Origin: DAIQRJ01 sp963708795
GTDB taxonomy: Bacteria; Actinomycetota; Actinomycetes; Propionibacteriales; DAIQRJ01
Assembly: GCA_963708795.1 (NCBI GenBank)
Contig: CAVPUH010000004.1
Coordinates: 248,001-312,000, forward strand
Length of the DNA stretch: 64,000 nt
Direction: 5' to 3'
The position numbers were made by a program, and so were the translations under genes. Positions 1 to 8,773 of the stretch are shown piece by piece; within the stretch, counting starts at the first letter, position 1, and every line of letters starts with the position of its first letter. The notes below the pieces were generated by a model, which saw nothing but the letters and a program-made list of their open reading frames with translations, did not search any database and had not been told where the DNA came from.

Positions 1-2
1 TC

Positions 3-908
3 GTCAACAGCCAGGCGTTCCTGACGCTGTGGGACACGCTGAATCGGACCGCGCACACCCAGATCGCCGCCAACCTCACCGGCCAGAACGCCGGCACGGC
101 CCTGCAGGTGCGCAACGGCACGGTCTACCTCGACCTTGCCCCGGTCGTCGCCGCCGTCAAGACCCAGTTGGTCGACTCCGGCTTCGCCCTCGCTGCGAAC
201 GTGCCCACCGTCAACACGCAGATCGAGGTCGCCCAGATCAGCCAGGCTCACAACTTCCGTGGCTACACGAAGGCGTTGAACGCGGCGGCGAACTGGCTGC
301 CCTGGATCGCGCTCGTGCTCTACCTCGGAGCGATCGCCCTGTCCCGGCACCGCCGCCGCACCGTCATCGCGAGTGCTCTCTGCGTGGCGGGCGCGATGCT
401 CGTCCTGGCCTTGGCGCTGATCATCAGCCGCGGGGTCTACCTGAACAGCCTGCCGGGCGTCTATCTCGACCAGACGACCGCGGGCAACATGTTCGACACC
501 CTCGTCCGCTTCCTCCGGGCCGGCCTGCGCACGGTGCTCGTCGTGACGTTGGTCATCGCGTTCATCGCGTGGGTGAGCGGACCGTCGCATGCCGCCCGCG
601 GCATCCGCCGCGTCGTCGTGTCGGTTCCACGTCGGGCCACCGGACGGTGGGCCGGTGGCCCCGTCGGGAGGTTCGTGAGCACCTATCGCACCGCCCTGAT
701 CGCCGGTGTGCTGGGCATCGCGACGCTGGTCCTCGTGCTCTGGTCGAACCCGTCGCTGGCGGTGATCCTCACGATCGGGATCATCGCGGTCGTCCTGCTG
801 CTGGTGATCGCCTGGCTGCGCGCGCCTGCCGGTGCCCCGGTCGTCGATCTCACCGACGCCCCGGAGACCACCGAGCTGCCGACCTCGGTCGGCCCGCCGC
901 CGGTGTGA
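3..908 (+). CDS. Integral membrane protein, 5' end outside window
   Basis: The reading frame is open from the first bases of the window and ends in TGA, leaving 301 visible residues; the true start lies upstream. The visible N-terminal ~85 residues look soluble or extracytoplasmic. Four hydrophobic segments follow at about residues 98-115, 125-145, 177-192 and 230-262, with basic loops (SRHRRR, RRVVVSVPRR) that suggest cytoplasmic sides. The tail is short, Pro/Thr-rich and acidic. This build is typical of large actinobacterial membrane proteins of unknown function. No catalytic motif is seen and I cannot name a function. Confidence 0.75.
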   Translation, partial: VNSQAFLTLWDTLNRTAHTQIAANLTGQNAGTALQVRNGTVYLDLAPVVAAVKTQLVDSGFALAANVPTVNTQIEVAQISQAHNFRGYTKALNAAANWLPWIALVLYLGAIALSRHRRRTVIASALCVAGAMLVLALALIISRGVYLNSLPGVYLDQTTAGNMFDTLVRFLRAGLRTVLVVTLVIAFIAWVSGPSHAARGIRRVVVSVPRRATGRWAGGPVGRFVSTYRTALIAGVLGIATLVLVLWSNPSLAVILTIGIIAVVLLLVIAWLRAPAGAPVVDLTDAPETTELPTSVGPPPV

Positions 909-1011
909 GCCGACGACACGCCGGAATCGGTCCGCGCGGGGGTGATGGCACGCGGACGTTCTCAGCGGCATCCTGACCTGTCAGCTCTCACTGAGTGACT
1001 CGGAGGTCAGC

Positions 1012-1239
1012 ATGAGCGAGCAGGTGCACCGCGAGTCACGCACATGGAAGTTCGGCGTCGCGCTCGTCGCCGGCAAGGTGATCGGACGCGTCCTCGGCAT
1101 CATCGTCGTGTTCATCTCGGCGATGGTGAGTTTCGCGAGCCTGCCGTACTACCCGATCTGGTCGGTCCTTCTCATCGCCCTCGACATCTTCATCATCTGG
1201 GCGCTGGCCACCTACGGCGCGGAGCCCGAGGCGGCCTGA
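1012..1239 (+). CDS. Small membrane protein, DUF7144-like
   Basis: A 75-residue protein with a basic N-terminus (MSEQVHRESRTWKFG) and two hydrophobic helices, the second in the context PIWSVLLIALDIFIIWAL. A GGAGG ribosome binding site lies just before the ATG. The second helix and the short acidic tail resemble the end of the actinobacterial DUF7144 membrane family (usually longer, with four helices), so this may be a two-helix relative. Family membership is inferred from recall and not computed. Function unknown. Confidence 0.6.
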   Translation: MSEQVHRESRTWKFGVALVAGKVIGRVLGIIVVFISAMVSFASLPYYPIWSVLLIALDIFIIWALATYGAEPEAA

Positions 1240-1263
1240 ACCGGATGGGCTCCGGCGCCGCGG

Positions 1264-1575
1264 TCAGGTCTCCTCGACGTCGGAGAACAGGATCGTGACG
1301 CCACCTGTGGCCAGGCCGAAGATGCTCGGGAACAGGGCCGCGGCCTCCGGGGTCGTCACGGCGGCGCTGGCGGTGTCGTAGTCGGGGAAGTAGAGATCGA
1401 CCATGCGGTACTTCGGTGTGGGCGTCCCGTCTTCCTTGGGCCAGACCTTGGACGTCTCGATGGACTGCAGGCCGGGAAGCGCCCTGGCCAGGGCGACCTG
1501 ACCGTCGGCATATCCGGTCTCGAACGCGGCCGGGTCGACGGGGTTGTCGTAGATGACAGTGATCTTGGTGGGCAT
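1264..1575 (-). CDS. EthD-family small protein
   Basis: The 103-residue product begins MPTKITVIYDNPVDPAAFE and continues with a ferredoxin-like fold pattern: an alternating beta-alpha-beta layout, a KYRMVDLYFPDYDTA strand-helix and a C-terminal ITILF-like strand. This is characteristic of the EthD superfamily, dimeric alpha/beta-barrel proteins first noted beside ether-degrading cytochrome P450s. No P450 gene is nearby, so the substrate is unknown. The start was chosen at the first ATG giving a full EthD domain; the much longer open frame upstream is antisense to the aminotransferase gene. Confidence 0.75.
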   Translation of the reverse strand: MPTKITVIYDNPVDPAAFETGYADGQVALARALPGLQSIETSKVWPKEDGTPTPKYRMVDLYFPDYDTASAAVTTPEAAALFPSIFGLATGGVTILFSDVEET

Positions 1576-1695
1576 GGCCGAGAGTAGCGCGACGTCGGTG
1601 CTCACCGTCGGCCGCCGACGGGCCGCCGACGGGCTGCCGGCTGCACTGCCCGCTGCACCCCCGTAACCTGCCGGTCGAGCAGCAGGAGGTGGCGA

Positions 1696-2914
1696 GTGAC
1701 GTACGACGTCGCAGGCGTACGGGCGGCGTTCCCCGCGCTCGAGGACGGGACCGCCTACTTCGACGGTCCCGGTGGTTCGCAGGTCCCACGTTCGGTCGCT
1801 GATGCCGTCGCCGCGACCCTGACCGCCGGTATCTCCAATCGAGGACCGGTGACCGCGGCGTCCCGGCGCGCGGACGAGGTGGTGCGCGGCGCCCGCGCAG
1901 CGGTCGCCGATCTGCTCGGTTCGGACCCGGGCGGCATCGTCTTCGGACGCAGCATGACCGCCCTGTGCTACGAGCTCTCCCGAGCGATGGCGAAGACCTG
2001 GAGCGCCGGCGACGAGGTGGTCGTGACCGGCCTGGACCACGACGCGAACGTGCGGCCGTGGATCCAGGCCGCCGCCTCCGTCGGCGCCGTCGTCCGGTTC
2101 GCTGAGCCCGACCCCGTCACCGGGGAGCTCCCGTCGGAGGCGTTCACGTCGGTGCTCTCCGATCGGACCCGCGTCGTGGCGGTGACCGGCGCGAGCAACC
2201 TCGTGGGCACCCGGCCGGACCTGCCGACGATCGCGGCTGTGGCACATGCCGTCGGGGCGACCTTCGTCGTCGACGGCGTGCACCTGACCCCGCACGCACC
2301 CGTCGATGTCGTGGCCTTCGCCGCCGATGCCTACCTGTGTTCGCCGTACAAGTTCCTCGGGCCGCACTGCGGCGTGCTGGCGGCCGGTCCGAGCCTGCTC
2401 GAGTCCCTGCACCCCGACAAGCTCCGGCCCTCGACCGACGCCGTGCCCGAACGGTTCGAACTCGGGACGCTGCCCTACGAACTGCTCGCCGGCACGACGG
2501 CCGCGATCGACTTCCTCGCCGCCCTGGTCGACGGGCCGGGCGATCGTCGCCGTCGGCTCCTCCGATCGATGGCCGCGTTGGAGGACCACGAGACCGCCCT
2601 CTTCGGACGACTGCTCAGGGGTCTGGCCGCGCTCCCGCGCGTGCGGGTGCTCGGATCACCGTCGCGTCGCACCCCGACCGCCCTCTTCACGGTCGACGGA
2701 GTCGAGCCGCCGGCGGTGTCCCGAGCGCTCGCCGACCGTCGGCGTGAATGCTCCGGCCGGCTCGTTCTACGCCATCGAGGCCGCCGATCGTCTCGGGCTG
2801 GGCGCCGAGGGCGCGGTACGTGCTGGGTTGGCGCCCTATACGGATGCCGATGACGTCGACAGACTGCTCGAAGCGGTCGCCGACGTCGTGTTTGGCCGCA
2901 CCGCACCGGGGTAG
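1696..2914 (+). CDS. Cysteine-desulfurase-like PLP aminotransferase, frameshifted
   Basis: A class V aminotransferase of the cysteine-desulfurase-like type, about 405 residues once one frame break is repaired. It has GPGGSQVP near residue 24, a His at 115 in DHDANVRPW for stacking on PLP, DGVH (Asp193) for the pyridine nitrogen and the Schiff-base lysine K219 in CSPYKFLGPH. Near 2740 the frame moves by one base: the upstream frame reads ALADR, then the next frame reads GVNAPAGSFYAIEA and the standard C-terminus RAGLAPYTDADDVDRLL. The GTG start has an AGGAGGT site 6 nt upstream. No scaffold or sulfur-carrier gene is adjacent, so the natural substrate is not evident. Confidence 0.85.
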
Positions 2915-2990
2915 CCGCTCGCAGACGAACCGGGTGGCCGTCGATGCCGAACCGGCGACCCGCGAACCGCCGACGCAGAGGAGAACGGGC

Positions 2991-3233
2991 ATGACACGCT
3001 CATCAGACGATGCAGCCGACGCTGACGCAGGGTACGAACCACACATCACGCCGTCGGACTCGGTGTCGTCGCAGGAAAGCGATGGCGAGAGTGGCGTCGA
3101 CCCCGACGACGCCGTCCCCACCCCCACCGGACCGTTCGAGAACAATGCTCCGACCCGGGATGCGAACACCGCCGAGGACGCCAACGAACCGCCCGCCGAA
3201 CCGTGGCAGGACGCCCAGGACGAGGAGAACTGA
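2991..3233 (+). CDS. Small acidic hypothetical protein
   Basis: An 80-residue, strongly acidic, Ser/Asp/Glu/Pro-rich protein with no hydrophobic core, probably disordered. The start follows GAGGAG by 6 nt. Its TGA is followed within 2 nt by the ATG of the DksA-like gene, so the two are likely co-translated. Similar low-complexity acidic proteins accompany stress genes in actinobacteria, but I recognise no domain. Confidence 0.6.
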   Translation: MTRSSDDAADADAGYEPHITPSDSVSSQESDGESGVDPDDAVPTPTGPFENNAPTRDANTAEDANEPPAEPWQDAQDEEN

Positions 3234-3235
3234 GC

Positions 3236-3586
3236 ATGGATGCAGAACGGGCCAGGGAACTGCTGTCGGCCGAACGGGAACGGATCGGCACGATGCTGAG
3301 GGCGAGCGAGACCACCGGCTCGGAGGAACGGTCGGACGAGGACGATCCAGGCGACTCGGGTGACACCGCGCAGGAGCTCACCTTCGAGGGCGTGGACGAT
3401 GCGGTCGCGACCAGTCTCCGCGAGCGGCTCGCGGCGATCGACCGTGCGGACCGGAGGCTCGCCGACGGCACGTACGGCCGCTCTGTGCGCAGCGGCGACA
3501 CGATTCCGGACGAGCGGCTGGAGGCGGATCCCACCGCCGAGCTGACCGTCACCGAGGCTCAGGCCGACGTCAGCAGCCACGGCTAG
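3236..3586 (+). CDS. DksA/TraR-like protein lacking the zinc-finger cysteines
   Basis: 116 residues. The N-terminal half is an acidic coiled coil (ARELLSAERERIGTMLRA), and the C-terminal half aligns with the DksA/TraR C4 zinc-finger region: DRRLADGTYGRSVRSG then IPDERLEADPTAEL. In classical members the positions shown here as GRSVRSG read as a CxxC pair. Here the cysteines are Ser/Val, and no Cys occurs anywhere in the protein, so it cannot bind zinc in the usual way. Known DksA proteins bind the RNA polymerase secondary channel; whether this one does is unknown. The start is the ATG 2 nt after the upstream stop. Confidence 0.75.
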   Translation: MDAERARELLSAERERIGTMLRASETTGSEERSDEDDPGDSGDTAQELTFEGVDDAVATSLRERLAAIDRADRRLADGTYGRSVRSGDTIPDERLEADPTAELTVTEAQADVSSHG

Positions 3587-4062
3587 GACTCCGACACGGC
3601 CGCTGCGATGACGCGAGTGAGCGCGCGGTGCAAGTCCTCCAGTTCGTCGATCGGCATGCCGAGCCGCTCGATGACGGCAGGCGGAATCGCGAACGCCTGC
3701 TCTCGCAGTGCCCGCCCGTCGGACGTGAGCTCGATGTCGACGCGCCGCTCGTCACCGTTATTGCGGGTCCGGGTGATCAGACCTGCCGACTCCAGTCGTT
3801 TCAACAGCGGCGACAGCGTGGCGGAATCGAGCTGGAGTGCGTCACCGAGCTCTCTCACGGAGAGCGGTGACGCGCCCCAGAGGGCCAGCATCACCAGGTA
3901 CTGCGGATGCGTGAGGCCGAGCGGGTCGAGAAGCGGGCGATAGATCGCGAGAACGCTCCTCGAGGCAACCGCGAGCGCGAAGCACACCTGTCGCTCGAGA
4001 GCCAACGGATCGGCCGGCCGGGACCCCGGTCGTCGGGAACTGCTCGACTCTGCTGCTGGCAC
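3583..4062 (-). CDS. OhrR-type MarR-family regulator
   Basis: A winged-helix MarR protein: QVCFALAVASRSV, YRPLLDPLGLTHPQYLVML, the recognition region LDSATLSPLLKRLESAGLI, and the wing RNNGDERRVDIELT. The Cys in ERQVCFAL (residue 27 from the chosen start) matches the redox-sensing cysteine of OhrR, so it probably senses organic peroxides. I chose the GTG at 4062 because CAGGAG lies 6 nt upstream; a longer frame starting at 4128 would begin inside the operator palindrome. No ohr peroxidase gene is adjacent. The 3' end overlaps the convergent DksA-like gene by 4 nt. Confidence 0.82.
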   Translation of the reverse strand: MPAAESSSSRRPGSRPADPLALERQVCFALAVASRSVLAIYRPLLDPLGLTHPQYLVMLALWGASPLSVRELGDALQLDSATLSPLLKRLESAGLITRTRNNGDERRVDIELTSDGRALREQAFAIPPAVIERLGMPIDELEDLHRALTRVIAAAVSES

Positions 4063-4123
4063 TCGGAACTCCTGGCTGGCGGATCGAGCGGACTCGAATG
4101 ATGGTATCGTGCTACTAGAATAG

Positions 4124-4142
4124 TGCACGATTTAATCGTGCA
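4124..4142. promoter_or_regulatory. Palindromic operator upstream of the OhrR-type regulator
   Basis: A perfect inverted repeat of 9 nt arms, TGCACGATT and AATCGTGCA, around a single central T. The AT-rich centre resembles OhrR operators known from other bacteria. It sits 62 nt upstream of the chosen OhrR start and 40-52 nt before the small divergent gene, so it could control both. Binding by this regulator is inferred. Confidence 0.7.
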
Positions 4143-4181
4143 TGCAAGACACCTTGCACATCGCATCATCGACGATCGGAC

Positions 4182-4403
4182 GTGAACGACCACATGGCCC
4201 GCAACCCTGAGAACGCCGGACTGACCGTTCGCTACCGGGTCGGGTGGAGGCTGACGTACATGCTCCTCCATGTGGGCGGACCACCCACGATGGACGCCGA
4301 CCGGGACCCCCGGCGCTTGATGCGCCGTGAACGCGCCGAGAAGGTGCGGCGCCTCCACGCGACGGAGCTCGGACACCGCAGCGGGTCGGTCGACGTCGCC
4401 TGA
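4182..4403 (+). CDS. Small basic hypothetical protein
   Basis: 73 residues (69 if the second ATG at 4194 is used). The core RYRVGWRLTYMLLHVGGPP gives a short hydrophobic stretch, followed by a highly charged helix DPRRLMRRERAEKVRRL. The pattern resembles small actinobacterial proteins of unknown function. It lies divergent to the OhrR-type regulator with the palindrome between them, so it may be peroxide-responsive. There is no strong ribosome binding site. Confidence 0.5.
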   Translation: MNDHMARNPENAGLTVRYRVGWRLTYMLLHVGGPPTMDADRDPRRLMRRERAEKVRRLHATELGHRSGSVDVA

Positions 4404-4601
4404 GGACCGAGCACGAAGACCGCGCAACCGTAGTCGGGCGACGGGAAGGCGAAGATTCCTGGAATTCCTGTCCGGCAAGCGAAAGGACCTGACCGGTCCA
4501 CGTCAGCCCTCTGTCCGTCGAGGACCCGAGTGGATATGCTCCCGGAGCGGTTGAGCGAGCGTAGAACACGCCGACCGATTGACACTCAACCAGGAGGCAT
4601 C

Positions 4602-5018
4602 ATGGCAGTCGGACCTGTCGACATCGTCATCATCGGGTTCCCCGGTAACCATTTCAGTGGTGGAGTCGCGCCAGCCATCGCCGAACTCGTCGAGAGCGGG
4701 ATCGTTCGCGTGCTCGACCTGCTGTTCGTCATCAAGGACGCCGACGGGGTGACCACCACGATCGACATCGGCGACCTCGACCCCGAGGTCGGTGCCGGCT
4801 ACGTCGCCATCGACGTCGCCGAGGCCGGTGCCCTCGGCCCCGAGGATGCCGAGGAAGTCAGCGATGACCTCCCGCTCGACAGCTCCGCGTTGCTCATCGC
4901 CTTCGAGAACGCGTGGGCGGAGCGGTTCGTGGGCGCGGTTCGCGACTCCGACGGCTTCGTGATCGACCAGATCCGGCTCCCCGCCGACGTCGTCGAGGCT
5001 GTTCTCGCAGACAGCTAG
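4602..5018 (+). CDS. DUF6325-family protein
   Basis: 138 residues starting MAVGPVDIVIIGFPGNHFSG, with a ferredoxin-like alternation of strands and helices and the acidic middle DIGDLDPEVGAGYVAID. The N-terminal strand and GFPGN turn are typical of actinobacterial DUF6325 proteins, which are usually found, as here, directly before a short SHOCT-domain protein. An AGGAGG site precedes the ATG. The role is unknown; the pair is often seen in stress-gene neighbourhoods. The following gene starts 40 nt downstream, consistent with one operon. Confidence 0.78.
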   Translation: MAVGPVDIVIIGFPGNHFSGGVAPAIAELVESGIVRVLDLLFVIKDADGVTTTIDIGDLDPEVGAGYVAIDVAEAGALGPEDAEEVSDDLPLDSSALLIAFENAWAERFVGAVRDSDGFVIDQIRLPADVVEAVLADS

Positions 5019-5057
5019 ACCCGGTCTCCACACTCAACCAATCGAGAGGCATTCACC

Positions 5058-5347
5058 ATGGGACTTCTTCGCATGGCGACCCGCACTGCGGTCGTCGCCG
5101 GAACGGCCACGGCCGTCTCCGGGCGCGTCGCGCGCCGGCAGGCCAACAAGTACGACCAGCAGCAGGCCGAGCAGCAGCCGCAGTACGCGGAGCCGGCACC
5201 GGCACCAGCCGCACCCGCCGCCCCGCTGCCGCGCCGGCCGAGGACGACCTGGCCGGCCGCATCAACCAGCTGGCGGCCCTGCACGGTCAAGGTGTGCTGT
5301 CGGACGAGGAGTTCGCAGCCGCCAAGGCCAAGGTCCTCGGCATCTGA
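5058..5347 (+). CDS. SHOCT-domain protein, frameshifted
   Basis: The N-terminus MGLLRMATRTAVVAGTATAVSG is a basic start plus hydrophobic segment; it is followed by a Gln/Pro/Ala-rich linker and a C-terminal SHOCT motif, INQLAALHGQGVLSDEEF then AAAKAKVLGI. The linker and the SHOCT domain are in different frames; one base is missing near 5222 in a G/C run. SHOCT domains are short C-terminal oligomerisation modules on membrane-associated proteins. It follows the DUF6325 gene and is probably co-transcribed with it. Confidence 0.75.
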
Positions 5348-5397
5348 GCAGTTCGATCCCCAGCGCGTCGACCGGCAGGACCGAGCGTTCGGCTCCG

Positions 5398-6119
5398 TAC
5401 TCGCGTCTGGCTGGGGTCTACGACGAGATCGTCGTGGACCCCAGCTACGAACGATGGTGCTCGTACCTGCAACGAGCTGTGGCAGACCGACGATGTCGGT
5501 GTGCGTTCGGTCCTGGACGTGTGTTGCGGGACGGGTCTGATGACCCACGAACTCGTCGCGTCCGGGTACGAGGTGACGGGTGTCGACGCGTCCGACGCGA
5601 TGCTCGCCCGCGCGCGCGAGGCTTCTGGGTTCGCGAGTGCCGTTGCTCCGGCAGACGCTGCCCGACCTCGAGGTCGACGGGGTCTTCGACGCCGCGGTGT
5701 CGACGTTCGACGGGCTGAACTACCTGTCGCCGGCCGGTCTGCGCCTGACCCTTGCCGCTCTCGCGGCCCACCTGCGCCCGGCCGGATGGCTCGTCTTCGA
5801 TCTCCACACCGACGCCATGATGGCCTTCACCGCCGCCAATCCGACGGTCGAAGGCGAGGACGGCGGATACAGGTTCCGCATCTCCAGCGACGTGGACGTC
5901 GCTGCTCGTACCTGCGACACCCGAGTCGAAATGACGAGAGACCGGGACGGGGACACGTTCGTCGAGGTGCATCGCCAGTACTTCTTCGGTGACGCGTTCC
6001 TCCGTGATGCCTTGGCACACGCCGGATTCGACCGGGTCGAGACCACCGACGAGTACTCGTCCGACCCGGCCGACGAGGACACGCTCCGGGCGAGCTGGAT
6101 CGCCCGGAAGGCCGGCTGA
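5398..6119 (+). CDS. SAM-dependent methyltransferase, two frame breaks
   Basis: A class I methyltransferase of about 240 residues: YSRLAGVYDEIVVDPSYERW, motif I VLDVCCGTGLMTHELVASGY, VTGVDASDAML, then VSTFDGLNYL and LAAHLRPAGWLVFDLHT. Two single-base gains break it, one near 5472 (between CSYL and ELWQTDD) and one near 5622 (between ARARE and LLGSRVP). Together the three frames give one continuous conserved protein. The first codon cannot be fixed: no ATG or GTG precedes the YSRLAG motif in frame, so another indel or an unusual start may lie near 5344-5398. The substrate is unknown. Confidence 0.75.
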
Positions 6120-6160
6120 GACCGACCCACCGAGCGATCCTCCGCCTCGCCGTGCCGCCG

Positions 6161-6661
6161 TCAGGTGAGCGAGCGGGCGACGAGTTCGAGCGCGTCGTAC
6201 GAGGTCTGCATGCCACCCTCCATGCCCGAATCGATCACCATGTCGCGGACTTCGCGGCTCGGATGGTCGGCGAGCAGTCGCATCGTCGTCCGGCCGTCGT
6301 GCTCGGTGAGCGTGTAGGTGTCGACCACGTCTCCGTCGACCGACCCTTCCGGAATGCCCTCGAACACCTCGGTGCACACGATCCGCTCGTTCTCGACGAT
6401 CTCGCGGAACTCCCCGTGGAACGCCACCTCGAATCCCCCGTTCGCGACCATCACGTAGCGCCACGTGCCGCCGACGCGCAGGTCGACCTCGGCACTCGTC
6501 ACGTTTCCCTTGTCGCCGCTCCACCAGCGTTTGATCAACTCCGGTGTCGTCAGCGCCCGGTACACCAGGTGCCTCGGCGCATCGAAGTCGCGAGTGATCA
6601 GGATCTGCGTCTCCGTCGGGAGCGTCACCACCGCGCTTCCGGTACTACTCACTGCCACCAT
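6161..6661 (-). CDS. SRPBCC/AHSA1-family protein
   Basis: 166 residues with the AHSA1 pattern: ITRDFDAPRHLVYRALTTPE, LIKRWWSG, DLRVGGTWRYVM, HGEFREIVENERIV and TLTEHDGRTTMRL, ending with GMEGGMQTSYDALE. AHSA1 proteins form a hydrophobic-ligand or client-binding cup. The ATG overlaps the end of the ArsR gene by 17 nt and has AGGAGCAGGGAG upstream, so the pair is co-translated. ArsR plus AHSA1 is a common two-gene unit in actinobacteria; the ligand is unknown. Confidence 0.88.
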   Translation of the reverse strand: MVAVSSTGSAVVTLPTETQILITRDFDAPRHLVYRALTTPELIKRWWSGDKGNVTSAEVDLRVGGTWRYVMVANGGFEVAFHGEFREIVENERIVCTEVFEGIPEGSVDGDVVDTYTLTEHDGRTTMRLLADHPSREVRDMVIDSGMEGGMQTSYDALELVARSLT

Positions 6662-6998
6662 CTCCCTGCTCCTGTCCCTTGAGTTCTTCCAACACGACAT
6701 CCATCCGGTCGAAGCGTTCGGACCACGACCGTTCGTAGCGCCGGATCCAGTCATGGATCGGCTTGAGCGGACCGCCGTTGAGTCGGTACATCCGCTGTCG
6801 TCCTTCCTCACGCACGTCGACCAGCCCCACTTCCCTCAACACCCGCAGGTGTTTCGAGACCTGCGGCTGGGCCAGACCCATGAGCTCCACCAGGTCGTTG
6901 ACCGGCCGCTCCCCCTCGGCCAACACGTCCAGGATCTGTCGCCGACGGGGCTCGGCGATCGCGTTGAACGCGTCTGCGGTCGTTGCTGCTCGGGCCAT
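6645..6998 (-). CDS. ArsR-family transcriptional repressor
   Basis: 117 residues, a winged helix: FNAIAEPRRRQILDVLAEGE, VNDLVELMGLAQPQVSKHLRVL and REVGLVDVREEGRQRMYRL. No metal-binding cysteine motif is present, so this is the non-metal ArsR type that pairs with AHSA1 proteins. The start MARAATTADAF gives a standard length; an upstream ATG at 7025 would place the promoter inside the gene. It is first in a two-gene operon with the SRPBCC protein. Confidence 0.88.
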   Translation of the reverse strand: MARAATTADAFNAIAEPRRRQILDVLAEGERPVNDLVELMGLAQPQVSKHLRVLREVGLVDVREEGRQRMYRLNGGPLKPIHDWIRRYERSWSERFDRMDVVLEELKGQEQGDGGSE

Positions 6999-7004
6999 GG
7001 CGAA

Positions 7005-7032
7005 AACATATACCCATATCGACATGTGTCAA
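7005..7032 (-). promoter_or_regulatory. Likely SigA-type promoter of the ArsR-SRPBCC operon
   Basis: Read on the minus strand, TTGACA (7032-7027) is followed after 16 nt by TATGTT (7010-7005), just before the ArsR ATG. The interval is AT-rich compared with its surroundings and includes ATATGGGTATAT, a likely site for autorepression. Inferred from consensus only. Confidence 0.45.
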
Positions 7033-7140
7033 GCCTCGCCGGCGACAACGTCAGCCGAGGCTCGCGACAGACGCGAGCACCCATGGCGTTGGATGGACCC
7101 GGAACGATCGACCCACCGCACCCGACGCTGAGGATGGACC

Positions 7141-7482
7141 ATGACCGGCGAGCGCGTCTTCGAGCTCCGCACGTACCACGCAGCCCCCGGCAAGCTGGCG
7201 GCTCTGCATCGCCGCTTCCACGACCACACGTTCGGGTTGTTCGCCCGGCACGGCATCGAGCTGGTCGGGTTCTTCGCGCCGACCGACGAACCCGCGCGGA
7301 CGGACCGGCTCGTGTACCTGCTGGCCTTCCCTGACCGGGAGGCGGCCGTCGAGTCCTGGGATGCGTTCCGTGCCGACCCCGACTGGATCGCGGCGAAGAC
7401 CGCATCAGAACTCGACGGTTCGCTCGTCGACCACATCGACTCCGTGTACCTCGATCCGACCAGCGACTCACCGCTGCGCTGA
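7141..7482 (+). CDS. NIPSNAP-family protein
   Basis: 113 residues. VFELRTYHAAPGKLAALHRRF is the classic NIPSNAP opening, followed by HGIELVGFFAP and RLVYLLAFPDREAAVESWDAF. These are dimeric alpha/beta-barrel proteins. A GAGGATGG site precedes the ATG. The family's biochemical role in bacteria is not established, and no neighbour suggests one here. Confidence 0.85.
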   Translation: MTGERVFELRTYHAAPGKLAALHRRFHDHTFGLFARHGIELVGFFAPTDEPARTDRLVYLLAFPDREAAVESWDAFRADPDWIAAKTASELDGSLVDHIDSVYLDPTSDSPLR

Positions 7483-7725
7483 GCCCGCGACGTCATTCGC
7501 ATCGCGCGGTCGAGCGCACGAAGATCGGGCGGCGCTCGGGTCGATCACGTCATTCGTCCCGCCTGGACCACATTCGTGCGCAGATATCAACGGCCTGATA
7601 CTCGCCCTGGGATGTGCACCAGCGGCGCGTGCCTGCGGCGAGCACCTGCGCTTGCCACGTCGGCGCGAGCCTGACATGCTCCGCCTCCGCGTACTCGGAC
7701 CCAGACACACGATCGGAGGTCGGCA

Positions 7726-8690
7726 ATGGCAGCCAGCTTCGCAGCGAGAACGTCCGGCCGTGCAGGCTTCGGCCGGCAACCGGACGTGCGCCGTCATCTA
7801 CAACCCGACGAAGGTGCCGACGACTTCGTCGATGTCACCCGCGCCCGACTGGAGGACGCCGGGTGGCACGGACATCATTGGCTGCCGACCCGCGAGGACG
7901 ATCCCGGCCGTGAGATGGCCGGCGAGGCGATCTCCCACCAGGTCGATCTCGTCATCGTCGCCGGGGGCGACGGGACGGTCCGCGCCGTGGCCGGTGAGCT
8001 CGCCGGAGAGTCGATCCCACTGGGCATCGTGCCCGCGGGCACCGGCAACCTGCTGGCGCGCAATCTCGCGCTGCCACTCGACACGGCGCGCGCGCTCGAC
8101 GTGGCGTTGGGTTCGGCGCGGCGCGCGATCGACATGGTCGAGCTCACCATCGACGAGCGCGACCCCGAGCGCTTCGCCGTGATGGCAGGGGTCGGGCTCG
8201 ACGCGATGATCATGGACGTCGTCGATCCCAAACTGAAGTCCGCGATCGGTTCCGCCGCCTACTTCGTTGCCGCCCGTAAGGCGATGGGCCGACTGCCCAT
8301 GAAGGTGGACATCAGTGTCGACGGTCAACGAGCACGTCGCCGGGACGCCATGCTCTGCGTGATCGGCAACGTGGGCGACCTCACCGGCGGGATCACGCTC
8401 ATCCCGGGGGCCACGGCCGACGACGGCTTCCTGCATGTGTACGTGGCCTCGCCGCAGCGACCGACCCACTGGGTGAAGGTCTGGCACGGTTGGTCACTCG
8501 CCGCCCGGCCCGCGACGACCAGGTCGACATGTGGCACGGACGGCGGGTCCGCGTCGAGCTGAACGGTCCCGACAAGTGCCAGATCGACGGTGACGTGGCC
8601 GGTGAGTGTCGCGTCCTCAGCGCAGTGTTGCTCCCGCAGGCGCTCACCGTGTGTGTGGACGCGGAACCAGGCGATCCCGCGGAGCGATGA
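7726..8690 (+). CDS. Diacylglycerol/lipid kinase (DagK/YegS type), three frame breaks
   Basis: The kinase signatures are all present: the first strand VIYNPTK, VDLVIVAGGDGTVRAVAGEL (GGDGT nucleotide loop), PLGIVPAGTGNLLARNLALP, AGVGLDAMIMDVVDP, and a C-terminal sandwich VDMWHGRRVRVELNGPDK plus QIDGDVAGECRVL. The parts fall in different frames: one base gained near 7792, one lost near 7820 and one lost near 8482. Joined, they give about 320 residues, normal for the family. The ATG follows GGAGG. Family members phosphorylate diacylglycerol or related lipids at the membrane. Confidence 0.82.
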
Positions 8691-8773
8691 CCCGGTCTCG
8701 CGACCGCCGGTTGCGAGGCGGCCATGGAGCCGAATCGATCGACACCACCGACCCGGGCTGGCACAGTCGGCTC

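Noticed and set aside
5445..6524. 359-residue open frame on the minus strand
   Set aside because: It lies opposite the methyltransferase and SRPBCC genes, its product is Arg/Gly-rich with no family similarity, and the sense genes are clearly conserved.
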